Origin: Alphaproteobacteria bacterium | GTDB lineage: Bacteria > Pseudomonadota > Alphaproteobacteria > Micavibrionales > Micavibrionaceae | Direction of reading: 5' to 3' | Length of the DNA stretch: 28,095 bases | Assembly (NCBI GenBank): GCA_002701555.1 | Contig: NZVS01000019.1 | Location: 1 to 28,095 of the forward strand | In this document: piece after piece, positions 16,268 through 23,831 of the stretch | How positions within the stretch are numbered: the stretch's first letter is position 1 | How the letters are laid out: every line of letters begins with the position of its first letter | The notes under the pieces: generated by a model | The model's database searches: none | Told to the model about the DNA's origin: nothing | The model's input: the letters and a program-made list of their open reading frames with translations, nothing else | Made by a program: the position numbers and the translations under genes

Positions 16268-17002
16268 ATGAATGATGATATAAGGAAGTCTAATGGACAT
16301 TTAAACGGCCACGGGAACGGAAAGATCAGCGATCTTGAGGAGGAGCGGAAAAAACGCACTCCGAAACATCCAAAACCCCCAAAAGAACCGTTTTTAAATC
16401 TCCCACCCGTAACCAAAGCTCTTATTGCTGTTATTGTGGGATTACATTTTATTTTATGGGCATTAGTCAAAACAACTAATGGAGAGATGGTTGAAAGTCT
16501 GGTTTATAGATTTGCTTTCATACCTGCACGCTTTTCAGGCACCATGCCTTCAGATATATGGAGCCTTTTTACACCTATAACCTATGCTTTTTTTCATGGC
16601 GGGTGGTTTCATGTTCTCGTGAACTCACTCATGCTTCTTGCTTTGGGAGCCGGTTTTGAGAAAAATGTAGGGCCGAGACTTACTTTGTTTGTTTTTTTCG
16701 TATCAAGCATCTTTGCAGCTTTCACTCATTTCATACTCGGTCCTTCCTCCCCCTCACCTATGGTTGGTGCATCCGGCGGCATAAGTGGTTTGTTCGGTGC
16801 CCTTCTTTATATACTGTTTCTACGCGGTCAGTTTGGGACCCCCGCCATGTTTAAAAAGGCAATATTAGTATTTATTGCCATTTCAGTCATTTTTGGGTTT
16901 CTTGGCGGACCAGGTGGTGCGGCCATCGCATGGGCTGCGCATATAGGTGGCTTTCTTTGCGGGATAGTTATCATCCATACATTTAGAAAGAAGAAAATAT
17001 GA
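16268..17002 (+). CDS. Rhomboid-family intramembrane serine protease
   Basis: Six-helix rhomboid protease, 244 residues, with a polar, Pro/Lys-rich cytoplasmic N-terminus of about 45 residues. The catalytic set is intact: Ser169 in 'GASGGISGLFG' and His225 in 'AWAAHIGGFLCG'. The oxyanion-side motif in the second helix is also present ('HVLVN', His115 and Asn119). It should cleave substrates within the inner membrane. Substrates cannot be predicted. The ribosome-binding site is weak. Its stop overlaps the start of the next gene (ATGA), so the two membrane proteins are translationally coupled. Confidence 0.92.
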   Translation: MNDDIRKSNGHLNGHGNGKISDLEEERKKRTPKHPKPPKEPFLNLPPVTKALIAVIVGLHFILWALVKTTNGEMVESLVYRFAFIPARFSGTMPSDIWSLFTPITYAFFHGGWFHVLVNSLMLLALGAGFEKNVGPRLTLFVFFVSSIFAAFTHFILGPSSPSPMVGASGGISGLFGALLYILFLRGQFGTPAMFKKAILVFIAISVIFGFLGGPGGAAIAWAAHIGGFLCGIVIIHTFRKKKI

Positions 17003-17442
17003 CTACCAATTTGTGGTTTTACTATGCGATTTCCAGCGCTGTCTTATGGGGATTGGCTTATTGCCTTAGCGATAAAATCCTAAGAGAAGGTATAACTATC
17101 GGGTTTTTAATGACGATTATAAATCTGTTTCAACTCGCGTTTTTTATCGCATATATGTTTTATGAACGTTCCCTACATAAGAATATGGAAGCTCTCAAAA
17201 CGGGAAATCTGACATTTATTATAACGGTGATGGCTTTATCCTATATTATAGGTAACCTTGCTATTTTTCACGCCATCAGCTTAAAAAATGCATCATATGC
17301 CAACTTAATCGAAATTTCTTATCCCTTATTTACGATACTTTTTTCATATCTGATATTTAAAAATTTCGAGATATCTTTGCCAGCTATCCTTGGTGGAATA
17401 CTCATTTTTTCCGGCATAGCAATTATATATATTAAAGGGTGA
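16999..17442 (+). CDS. Small EamA/DMT-type membrane protein
   Basis: Membrane protein of 147 residues with four to five predicted helices. The N-terminal 'WFYYAISSAVLWGLAYCLSDKIL' and C-terminal 'ASYANLIEISYPLFTILFSYLIFKNFEISLPAILGGILIFSGIAIIY' are typical of one EamA repeat of the drug/metabolite transporter superfamily. Full-length EamA proteins have two repeats and ten helices. This one is half-size and, like small multidrug-resistance proteins, would have to dimerise. Start and stop are intact, with no sign of truncation. Its ATG overlaps the rhomboid stop by four bases. Whether it transports anything, or serves the rhomboid, is unknown. Confidence 0.72.
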   Translation: MTTNLWFYYAISSAVLWGLAYCLSDKILREGITIGFLMTIINLFQLAFFIAYMFYERSLHKNMEALKTGNLTFIITVMALSYIIGNLAIFHAISLKNASYANLIEISYPLFTILFSYLIFKNFEISLPAILGGILIFSGIAIIYIKG

Positions 17443-17446
17443 ACTC

Positions 17447-17911
17447 TTAACCCAGGGCAGCTTTTCTGAGTTGATAGGTTCGGTAAGTGTCTTCTGTAAC
17501 ATCCGTCCCTTCAAGTTTCATGGCCAGAACATCTTCCACGGTTTCGCGCAAAACATTGTCTTCAGGGTTATCAACGCCTTTGATACAGTGTTGGCTATCA
17601 GATCTTAGCTGAGCCACAATATTCAGGTTATTACTGCACAAGGCATCAGGACGAGTAGACGATATAAGAATAACAGGTGTTTTTTGCAGCACGATTTCAT
17701 CGTTGAAATCCTCTTCCAACATTGAGGCATATGACGGAAGCCAACTGGAGTCCAGAACAATAACATCTGGTTGTGCAACCTCTGCAAACTCATTCCTGAG
17801 TTCTTTTATATCTGTTAAAACGGCAACATGTTCAGCAGAGCCTTTCAAAGCATATTGCTGGTTTTCACGAACCGATTTTTCCTGTGAAGGCAAAGATATT
17901 ATTTTAGTCAT
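17447..17911 (-). CDS. Degenerate receiver-like protein
   Basis: A 154-residue cytoplasmic protein that resembles a response-regulator receiver domain by pattern. Strand and helix order fit, with Asp54 in 'QPDVIVLDSSWLP' at the phospho-acceptor position, Ser85/Ser86 in 'TPVILISSTRP' at the Thr/Ser position, and Lys111 in 'HCIKGVDNPED' at the conserved Lys position. The spacing matches CheY-type receivers. The N-terminal acidic pair is replaced: 'ISLPSQEKSVRENQQYAL' lines up with the usual 'IVDDEPSVRENLRYAL' segment, so Mg2+ binding should be weakened. About 35 extra residues follow with no output domain. It may be a pseudo-receiver used as a protein-binding module. The call is by eye and moderate. 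Confidence 0.5.
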   Translation of the reverse strand: MTKIISLPSQEKSVRENQQYALKGSAEHVAVLTDIKELRNEFAEVAQPDVIVLDSSWLPSYASMLEEDFNDEIVLQKTPVILISSTRPDALCSNNLNIVAQLRSDSQHCIKGVDNPEDNVLRETVEDVLAMKLEGTDVTEDTYRTYQLRKAALG

Positions 17912-18048
17912 ATTTTTATCATCCCTGTTTTTATATTATTCCCGATAATCTAGACTTACTATCTGTTTATGTCAACGATAACCGCTGAGGCTTTTCTTTT
18001 ATTCTTACCTTGTTATATTAAACTACGCAAAAAAGAAGAGGTCGCATT

Positions 18049-19992
18049 ATGTCTGAAATATTTAAAGTCCATAAAGAAACAGCCGATAAGGCACATGTTA
18101 ATTCACAGAAGTATGATGCGATGTATAACGGCTCTATATCACAGCCTGATATTTTCTGGGCTGTGCAAGCCAAGCGTATTGACTGGATCAAAAAGCCGAC
18201 AAAAATCAAGAATGCAAGTTTTGACGGGGATGTCAGCATCAAATGGTACGAGGACGGAACTCTAAATGCCTGTTATAATTGTATTGATCGCCATCTTCCG
18301 GAGCATTCCGATAAGACAGCATTCATCTATGAAGCCGACGAGCCGGGTCAGGCCGAACACATTACATACGCGCAAGTAAAAGATGAAGTTTGCAGGCTTG
18401 CCAATGGCTTGAAAAGTCGCGGTGTTAAAAAAGGTGACCGTGTCACAATCTATATGCCTATGATCCCACAAGCCGCCTACGCAATGCTAGCTTGTGCACG
18501 CATTGGTGCAGTCCACTCTGTTGTCTTTGGAGGGTTTTCGCCTAGCGCATTGCGTGACCGAATTCTGGATTGTGAATCCAACATTGTTATTACTGCAGAT
18601 GAGGGATTACGTGGTGTTAAACCCATACCATTGAAGGCTAATACCGATGAGGCCGTTAAGGACTGCCCTGACGTACACACAGTCCTTGTCTATAAGCGCA
18701 CGGGCGGTAAAACAGACTGGAACGACGCACATGACGTTTGGTGGCATGATCTGGTCGATAAACAGAACAATGACTGCCCTTGCGAAGAAATGAATGCGGA
18801 AGACCCGCTTTTTATTCTCTATACATCCGGCTCAACAGGTAAACCAAAGGGCGTGCTTCATACAACTGGCGGTTACATGGTTTATACTTCTCTCACGCAT
18901 GAGGTTACGTTTGACCATCGTGCCGACAAAGATATTTACTGGTGCACGGCTGATGTTGGCTGGATTACAGGACATTCTTATATTGTTTACGGTCCTATGG
19001 CCAATTGTGCAACACAGGTCATTTTTGAAAGTGTTCCGAATTATCCCGATTACTCAAGGTTTTGGCAGGTCGTTGAAAGTCATAAAGTCTCCATATTTTA
19101 TACAGCGCCAACTGCGATACGTGCACTCCTCAAAGAAGGAGATGAATTTGTCACAAAAACCGACCGTTCCTCATTACGCATTCTAGGTACTGTGGGTGAG
19201 CCCATCAATCACGAAGCATGGATGTGGTATTACAATATCGTTGGCGAAAAACGCTGTCCGATTGTAGATACATGGTGGCAAACAGAAACAGGCGGTCATA
19301 TGATCACCCCATTGCCGGGTGTTACTGATTTGAAACCGGGCGCGGCATCCAGTCCGTTTTTCGGTGTGCAACCTGTATTGGTCAACGCCGAAACAGGTGA
19401 CATTATAGAAGACACAGAGGCAGAAGGCGCACTTTGTATCCTGAATAGCTGGCCTGGACAAATGCGCTCGGTTTATAAGGATCATGACCGCTTTGTTCAG
19501 ACGTATTTTTCCACCTATAAGGGGAAATATTTTACAGGTGATGGTGCGCGCCGTGATAAGGACGGCTATTACTGGATTACCGGGCGAATGGATGATGTTT
19601 TAAACGTATCAGGTCACCGGTTAGGTACAGCAGAAATTGAAAGCGCGATTAACGAACATGAGAAAGTCGCAGAAAGTGCGGTTGTCGGATTTCCTCATGA
19701 TATCAAAGGACAGGGCGTATATGCCTATGTGACGTTAAACTCCGGCGCTGAAGGATCGGACGAATTGGAAAGGGAAATAAACGCACTGGTTCGCAAAATT
19801 ATCGGCCCAATTGCAAAGCTTGATATAATACAGTTCGCCCCGTCCCTACCCAAAACTCGCTCAGGGAAGATCATGCGGCGTATTTTAAGAAAAATTGCGT
19901 GCGGCGAGGGTGACCAGCTTGGTGACACATCAACTTTGGCAGACCCTTCAGTGGTAGATTCACTTTTAGAAGAATCAAAAAAAACCGCTTAA
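18049..19992 (+). CDS. acs: Acetyl-CoA synthetase (acetate-CoA ligase)
   Basis: AMP-forming acetate-CoA ligase, 647 residues, matching the usual ~650. It converts acetate, ATP and CoA to acetyl-CoA via acetyl-AMP in the cytoplasm. Motifs are an N-terminal ACAS segment, the phosphate loop 'YTSGSTGKPKGVLH', 'TADVGWITGHSYIVYGP', the adenine/acetate motif 'DTWWQTETGGHM', the hinge region 'GRMDDVLNVSGHRLGTAE', and the catalytic lysine loop 'PKTRSGKIMRRILRKIA' with Lys607. That lysine is the position acetylated by Pat/AcuA-type enzymes in other Acs proteins. GAGG lies suitably before the ATG. The last codons run into a terminator hairpin shared with the convergent gene. Confidence 0.97.
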   Translation: MSEIFKVHKETADKAHVNSQKYDAMYNGSISQPDIFWAVQAKRIDWIKKPTKIKNASFDGDVSIKWYEDGTLNACYNCIDRHLPEHSDKTAFIYEADEPGQAEHITYAQVKDEVCRLANGLKSRGVKKGDRVTIYMPMIPQAAYAMLACARIGAVHSVVFGGFSPSALRDRILDCESNIVITADEGLRGVKPIPLKANTDEAVKDCPDVHTVLVYKRTGGKTDWNDAHDVWWHDLVDKQNNDCPCEEMNAEDPLFILYTSGSTGKPKGVLHTTGGYMVYTSLTHEVTFDHRADKDIYWCTADVGWITGHSYIVYGPMANCATQVIFESVPNYPDYSRFWQVVESHKVSIFYTAPTAIRALLKEGDEFVTKTDRSSLRILGTVGEPINHEAWMWYYNIVGEKRCPIVDTWWQTETGGHMITPLPGVTDLKPGAASSPFFGVQPVLVNAETGDIIEDTEAEGALCILNSWPGQMRSVYKDHDRFVQTYFSTYKGKYFTGDGARRDKDGYYWITGRMDDVLNVSGHRLGTAEIESAINEHEKVAESAVVGFPHDIKGQGVYAYVTLNSGAEGSDELEREINALVRKIIGPIAKLDIIQFAPSLPKTRSGKIMRRILRKIACGEGDQLGDTSTLADPSVVDSLLEESKKTA

Positions 19993-20008
19993 AGCAACCT
20001 TTAGGCGG
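19977..20008 (-). terminator. Rho-independent terminator holding both convergent stop codons
   Basis: On the minus strand CCGCCTAAAG (20008-19999) pairs with CTTTAAGCGG (19994-19985) around the four-base loop GTTG, with one G-U pair, followed by eight Ts (19984-19977). It terminates the 220-aa gene, whose stop codon (20001-20003) lies in one arm. The stop of acs (19990-19992) lies in the other arm, and the T-run is the acs poly-Lys codons read in reverse. It has no T-run in the plus direction. Confidence 0.8.
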
Positions 20009-20624
20009 CCTGTGCAAAACTATGATGTAGAGAAGATGTGTAAGTCTTGGCCTTTGACGCCCAACGCTGTGCAATATAGAGCATCAGGAAACAAAAGATA
20101 AAGTCATCGTGACGTGCCTTATTGCGGGCTTCATCAATTTCTTTTTGTCTTTTAAGAAGTGCAATAAATTCGGGATCCTTGTCATGAGCCAGGCTCCCCC
20201 CAGAAGCGGAAATTTTCGCTCTTTTTTTTTCTGTGTTATCACCCGCTTCATCAGATGATACAGACGGGGCTGATTGTGCCATACGCATAGCCATCATTTC
20301 AGTGGCTTCCTCGTCCTCACGTAATTCTAAAACACGAGTTGTAACCATACACCAGGCACTGTCCACCATGTCGGCGGCAACATCTAGCATAGGATCGTTT
20401 TTAGGTGCCGTTCTTTTCAGGGATTCGTGTTGGGCCTTTGCATTTTTGTATTCTTTATAGAGATCGGACAAAAGAGGATCGACCTCACAATATAGAGATA
20501 CCTCGTCAAGCTCAGCATTACCTTTGGAATGGTCTTCCTCAGCCAAAGACGTAATGGCCTGCAAGTCAAATTGCTCGACTATGGAGTTTAAAACGTCTTC
20601 TAATGGATTAAATTTCATGCTCAT
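20001..20624 (-). CDS. Hypothetical helical protein
   Basis: Unrecognised protein of about 207 residues from the ATG at 20624. A GTG at 20663 would extend it by 13 residues, but AAGGGTGAG/GCGGAA just ahead of 20624 makes the ATG more likely. No signal peptide is visible. The sequence is mostly predicted helix, acidic in the first half, with a Ser/Lys-rich middle ('AEDNTEKKRAKISASGG' region approximately) and a more hydrophobic C-terminal helix ('FIFCFLMLYIAQRWASKA') that could touch the membrane. It is isolated by a terminator on each side, so it is probably a single-gene unit. No function is proposed. Confidence 0.7.
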   Translation of the reverse strand: MSMKFNPLEDVLNSIVEQFDLQAITSLAEEDHSKGNAELDEVSLYCEVDPLLSDLYKEYKNAKAQHESLKRTAPKNDPMLDVAADMVDSAWCMVTTRVLELREDEEATEMMAMRMAQSAPSVSSDEAGDNTEKKRAKISASGGSLAHDKDPEFIALLKRQKEIDEARNKARHDDFIFCFLMLYIAQRWASKAKTYTSSLHHSFAQAA

Positions 20625-20690
20625 AAAGGTGTTCCGCTCACCCTTACAATAGCGAAAAACCACTAACGCAAAGTTAATTTATATTTTTGT

Positions 20691-20727
20691 AATAAAAAAG
20701 CCTTCAAACCTGACGGTAGAAGGCTTT
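20691..20727 (-). terminator. Rho-independent terminator after gapR
   Basis: On the minus strand AAAGCCTTC (20727-20719) pairs perfectly with GAAGGCTTT (20705-20697) around a 13-base loop, followed by a T-run interrupted by one A. It lies about 20 bases after the GapR stop and ends the COQ9/IcmL-like/GapR unit. Confidence 0.85.
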
Positions 20728-20747
20728 CCTTAGCTTGTAAGGTAAAT

Positions 20748-21050
20748 TTACGCCAAGCCGATAGCTGATTTATAAAGCTCAAGAAGCTCTTCTTCCTCAC
20801 GGCGTTTTTCAGTATCCATTTTACGCAGGGATACGATTTTACGCATGATTTTAGTGTCAAAACCGGTTGATTTTGCCTCAGCATAGATTTCCTTAATATC
20901 TTCGGCTAGCTCTTTTTTCTCTTCTTCTAAACGCTCAATACGCTCAATGAACGCTTTTAAACGTGCACCACCGACGCCACCAACATCCTTTGCCTCTTCC
21001 TTGTTTCCAGATTCTTCGCCTGCAGGGAAGTTTGCTACGTTGTTATCCAT
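20748..21050 (-). CDS. gapR: GapR-family nucleoid-associated protein (DUF2312)
   Basis: Small DNA-binding protein of the DUF2312/UPF0335 family, 100 residues. Caulobacter GapR is the studied member; it encloses overtwisted DNA and helps chromosome replication and transcription. The family core is clearly present: 'ARLKAFIERIERLEEEKKELAEDIKEIYAEAKSTGFDTKIMRKIVSLRKMD', followed by 'RREEEELLELYKSAIG'. Residues 1-28 are a polar, probably disordered N-terminal extension, longer than in many members. A strong GGAGAG ribosome-binding site precedes the ATG. It follows the IcmL-like gene by 27 bases and is the last gene before a terminator. It is a strong marker for Alphaproteobacteria. Confidence 0.93.
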   Translation of the reverse strand: MDNNVANFPAGEESGNKEEAKDVGGVGGARLKAFIERIERLEEEKKELAEDIKEIYAEAKSTGFDTKIMRKIVSLRKMDTEKRREEEELLELYKSAIGLA

Positions 21051-21077
21051 GTTCTCTCCTTCGATTTGTAATTTCGT

Positions 21078-21791
21078 TTATTTATTAGCTTTGGCTACCC
21101 AGCGCTCAATCATAATGCCTTCCGGATGCCGTTTCAGATTACTTGTCCTTGATAACTGTGTTGTCACAAGTAATTTCTGCGACTGGTTACGCGCTGCCTT
21201 ATTCATTTTTTCTTCCGGATCGGTATAGCTTATCATAACTGGAATTTCCACTATCCATTTATATTTTCCGTCCGATACACCTTTTTTAGTAATCGCAGGA
21301 AGGCTTTCAATGTAACTGGTCAACTCTTTGTTGTTGTTCCTCATGATTGTAACTATGTCCGCTTGCCCAAGAAATTTCTTGAAATCGGACATTCCGCGAT
21401 CACTAAAATAAGGTCTTAATACGGAACCAAATGTTTGCAAATCACTAAATGAAAAATTTAAAGATTCTGATGCGGCTTCGTTGGCCCATACGGCAATTTG
21501 CTCTGGGTTTCTGTGAGGGTTGTCTAATGAACGTATATCCTTATCACCACTTTGACCGGACCCGTTTTCTGCTTCATATATAGTCATCAGGGCATTTTGA
21601 CTGCCTGCATTTTGCGTATTTTTAGCAAACGGGGCTTTCAGTGTTTCGGAAGGCAGAGGCCCTTCCATATCCTGTTCAGGCGTAAGCCATCCTTTGATCT
21701 TACTGAAAGTGCCAGTTTCTTGCGCATATGAAGTCTCTGCAGAAAAAGTAAACAGAAACAGCATAACTAGAACTATAAATGAAAAACGCAT
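21078..21791 (-). CDS. Periplasmic DotI/IcmL-like protein
   Basis: Exported protein of 237 residues with a signal peptide (hydrophobic 'FIVLVMLFLFTFSA', cleavage likely after SYA at 23). The C-terminal ~150 residues resemble the DotI/IcmL (VirB8-like) periplasmic domain of type IVB secretion: an opening 'IAVWANEAASESLNFSFSDL', 'LRPYFSDRGMSDFKKFL' near the middle, then 'GKYKWIVEIPVMISYTDP' and 'QKLLVTTQLSRTSNLKRHPEGIMIERWVA'. Legionella DotI keeps a transmembrane anchor, whereas here the only hydrophobic segment looks like a cleavable signal. No other type IV secretion gene lies in the window. Only four bases separate it from the COQ9 stop. Resemblance is by eye; role unknown. Confidence 0.6.
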   Translation of the reverse strand: MRFSFIVLVMLFLFTFSAETSYAQETGTFSKIKGWLTPEQDMEGPLPSETLKAPFAKNTQNAGSQNALMTIYEAENGSGQSGDKDIRSLDNPHRNPEQIAVWANEAASESLNFSFSDLQTFGSVLRPYFSDRGMSDFKKFLGQADIVTIMRNNNKELTSYIESLPAITKKGVSDGKYKWIVEIPVMISYTDPEEKMNKAARNQSQKLLVTTQLSRTSNLKRHPEGIMIERWVAKANK

Positions 21792-21795
21792 AACC

Positions 21796-22410
21796 TTACG
21801 AAGCCTTTTTGAAACGCCCTATAAATTGACCGAATTTTAAAACATTGTCTATTCTGCGATCCAAAAATTCAAATGTTTTTGTCAGATCAGATGTATCGTC
21901 CCTGAACCAATATACAAATGTAGATATGATGACACCCGATAACAACATTCTCTTAGTATAATGATTATAATCCTGCGAGGTGTCACCAGCCCAATTCCAG
22001 ATCATATCAGATGTTAACCATACGCTTCTGCTGGCGGACAGCCCCCCTCGCCCGCGTACCCAAAAACGGGTTAAATGTAATAAGGATTCTTTATACGGCG
22101 CCATCACCTCCAGCCGCTTCTCAACAGCAATTCTTATGCGCTCACGAATACGGTATTTTTCAGGATCAACATTTTCAAGCTGATCCATCATCATACTGTC
22201 GAAATAAGCCGAGATATCAGCTGCGACTGTTTTCATACGCGCAGGGAATAAAGCATCAGCCATGTCAGGCGAGTGGCCTTCAATGGCAACAGTTTCTTTG
22301 ACAACATTCCATGTCAGCCCATCGAAAGCCACATTCTCAAGAAGAGCTTTTATAATATCGCTTTTAAGTTTTTTATAATCCATAATATCTTTATATGACA
22401 CACCCCCCAT
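21796..22410 (-). CDS. COQ9-family ubiquinone biosynthesis protein
   Basis: COQ9 family lipid-binding helical protein, up to 204 residues. In eukaryotes COQ9 presents ubiquinone precursors to COQ7 and other enzymes at the membrane. Alphaproteobacterial homologues are presumed to do likewise. Visible family features are 'ALLENVAFDGLTWNVVKETV' at the N-terminus, a TetR-like helical arrangement, and the conserved 'WLTSDMIWNWAGDTSQDYNHYTKRMLLSGVIISTFVYWFRD' stretch, in which the Trp/Asp/Tyr pattern lines the lipid pocket. Two starts are possible, 22410 and the ATG at 22383; neither has a strong ribosome-binding site, and the shorter one fits family length equally well. It is divergent from a COQ8-like kinase gene, which supports the assignment. 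Confidence 0.85.
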   Translation of the reverse strand: MGGVSYKDIMDYKKLKSDIIKALLENVAFDGLTWNVVKETVAIEGHSPDMADALFPARMKTVAADISAYFDSMMMDQLENVDPEKYRIRERIRIAVEKRLEVMAPYKESLLHLTRFWVRGRGGLSASRSVWLTSDMIWNWAGDTSQDYNHYTKRMLLSGVIISTFVYWFRDDTSDLTKTFEFLDRRIDNVLKFGQFIGRFKKAS

Positions 22411-22476
22411 AAAATAAAGGCCTGTATAGAAAAGATGACTGGACTTTTTAAGGTAAAAACACCACTTTAATCTGAT

Positions 22477-23817
22477 ATGTCAGATTCAGAAAAAGACCAG
22501 TCCCGCTTCACTTCCCGCATGGGTCGCTATGGTAGAGTATCAACTACAATGGCTGGACTCGCAGCCCGTATGGCAGGTGAAAAATTTTTTGGATTGAAAA
22601 TCGAACGTGGCGAGCATGCCGCACAATTAACTGCTGCACTGGGTAATATGAAAGGCCCTTTGATGAAAGTTGGCCAGATACTGGCAACAATTCCAGAGGC
22701 ATTACCATCCGAATATGCACTTGAATTTCAAAAACTCCAGTCAAACGCACCTCCAATGGGATGGCCTTTTGTAAAAAGGCGTATGAAATCAGAATTAGGA
22801 CCAGACTGGTTGGGAAAGTTTAAATCTTTTGAACATGACGCTGCTGCCGCCGCCAGCCTTGGACAGGTTCACAAGGCAGTTACGCATGGCGGGTTGAACG
22901 TCGCCTGTAAATTACAATATCCGGATATGAGGTCTGCGATTGATGCTGATTTACGTCAGTTGAAAGTGATTTTTTCTATTTTTGAACGTTATGATAAAGC
23001 TATCTCTACAAAATATATTCATGAGGAGTTAAGCACCAGGCTTTTGGAAGAACTTGATTATGACCGGGAGGCGCGCCACTGTAAACTTTATGATTACATG
23101 CTAAGAGATGAGTCTGCCGTACATATACCTACCGTACAGGACGATCTATCGACAGATCGGCTTTTAACCGCTGAATGGCTAGATGGCGAACACATACTGT
23201 CTTTCAGGGATGCTCCCCAACAACAAAGAAACGAGATTGCCCTAAATCTTTTCAGAGCTTGGTATGTCCCTTTTTATTATTATGGAGTCATTCACGGGGA
23301 TCCGCATTTGGGAAATTACTCAGTGCGCAATGATAATTCTATAAACTTGCTGGATTTCGGTTGTGTAAGGGTTTTCCGTCCACAATTTATTGAGGGTGTT
23401 ATAAATCTTTATACTGCCTTGATGAGTGAAGATTACGATATGGCCGTATCTGCTTACGAATCTTGGGGTTTTAAAGATCTTAGTAAAGACCAGATCGAAA
23501 CCCTTAATATATGGGCCAGTTTTTTATATGGTCCTGTTATGGATGATTCTGTGAGGCCTATAGGTGAGGTGACAAACGGAGTGTACGGACGGGAAACGGC
23601 AGAAAAAGTACATAAAAAGCTCAAAGAACTGGGTGGTATAACTGTGCCAAGGGAATTTGTCTTTATGGACCGCGCCGCGCTAGGGCTTGGATCTGTATTC
23701 CTCCACCTCAAAGCAGAAATAAATTGGTATGAACTCTTTAACGACCTAATTAAAGGGTTTAAGGTAGAAGAACTTGAAAAAAGACAGACGGAAACATTGT
23801 CCAAATTTAATTTATAG
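22477..23817 (+). CDS. ABC1-family atypical kinase (COQ8/ADCK3-like)
   Basis: UbiB/COQ8 atypical kinase-like ATPase, 446 residues, involved in ubiquinone biosynthesis in known members. The COQ8-type KxGQ motif is in 'GPLMKVGQIL', and an Ala-rich nucleotide loop is in 'AAAAASLGQVHKA'. The invariant Lys is in 'NVACKLQYPDM', the catalytic loop is 'HGDPHLGNYSV' and the metal-binding DFG is in 'LLDFGCVRVF'. It lacks the C-terminal membrane helices of bacterial UbiB, as COQ8 does. It lies divergently beside a COQ9 gene, which fits a role in the quinone pathway. The ethylene-receptor-like gene begins 14 bases after its stop, so it may also be transcribed with the signalling genes. Ribosome-binding site is poor. 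Confidence 0.88.
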   Translation: MSDSEKDQSRFTSRMGRYGRVSTTMAGLAARMAGEKFFGLKIERGEHAAQLTAALGNMKGPLMKVGQILATIPEALPSEYALEFQKLQSNAPPMGWPFVKRRMKSELGPDWLGKFKSFEHDAAAAASLGQVHKAVTHGGLNVACKLQYPDMRSAIDADLRQLKVIFSIFERYDKAISTKYIHEELSTRLLEELDYDREARHCKLYDYMLRDESAVHIPTVQDDLSTDRLLTAEWLDGEHILSFRDAPQQQRNEIALNLFRAWYVPFYYYGVIHGDPHLGNYSVRNDNSINLLDFGCVRVFRPQFIEGVINLYTALMSEDYDMAVSAYESWGFKDLSKDQIETLNIWASFLYGPVMDDSVRPIGEVTNGVYGRETAEKVHKKLKELGGITVPREFVFMDRAALGLGSVFLHLKAEINWYELFNDLIKGFKVEELEKRQTETLSKFNL

Positions 23818-23831
23818 CATTAAGGGTGAAT

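Noticed and set aside
16999..17442. Possibility that the small EamA protein is a truncated pseudogene
   Set aside because: The start is coupled to the rhomboid stop, the end is a clean stop after a complete helix, and no second-repeat remnant follows in any frame before the next gene.
20625..20663. GTG start for the helical hypothetical protein
   Set aside because: The ATG at 20624 has purine-rich AAGGGTGAG/GCGGAA just upstream, while the GTG follows AT-rich sequence without a ribosome site.
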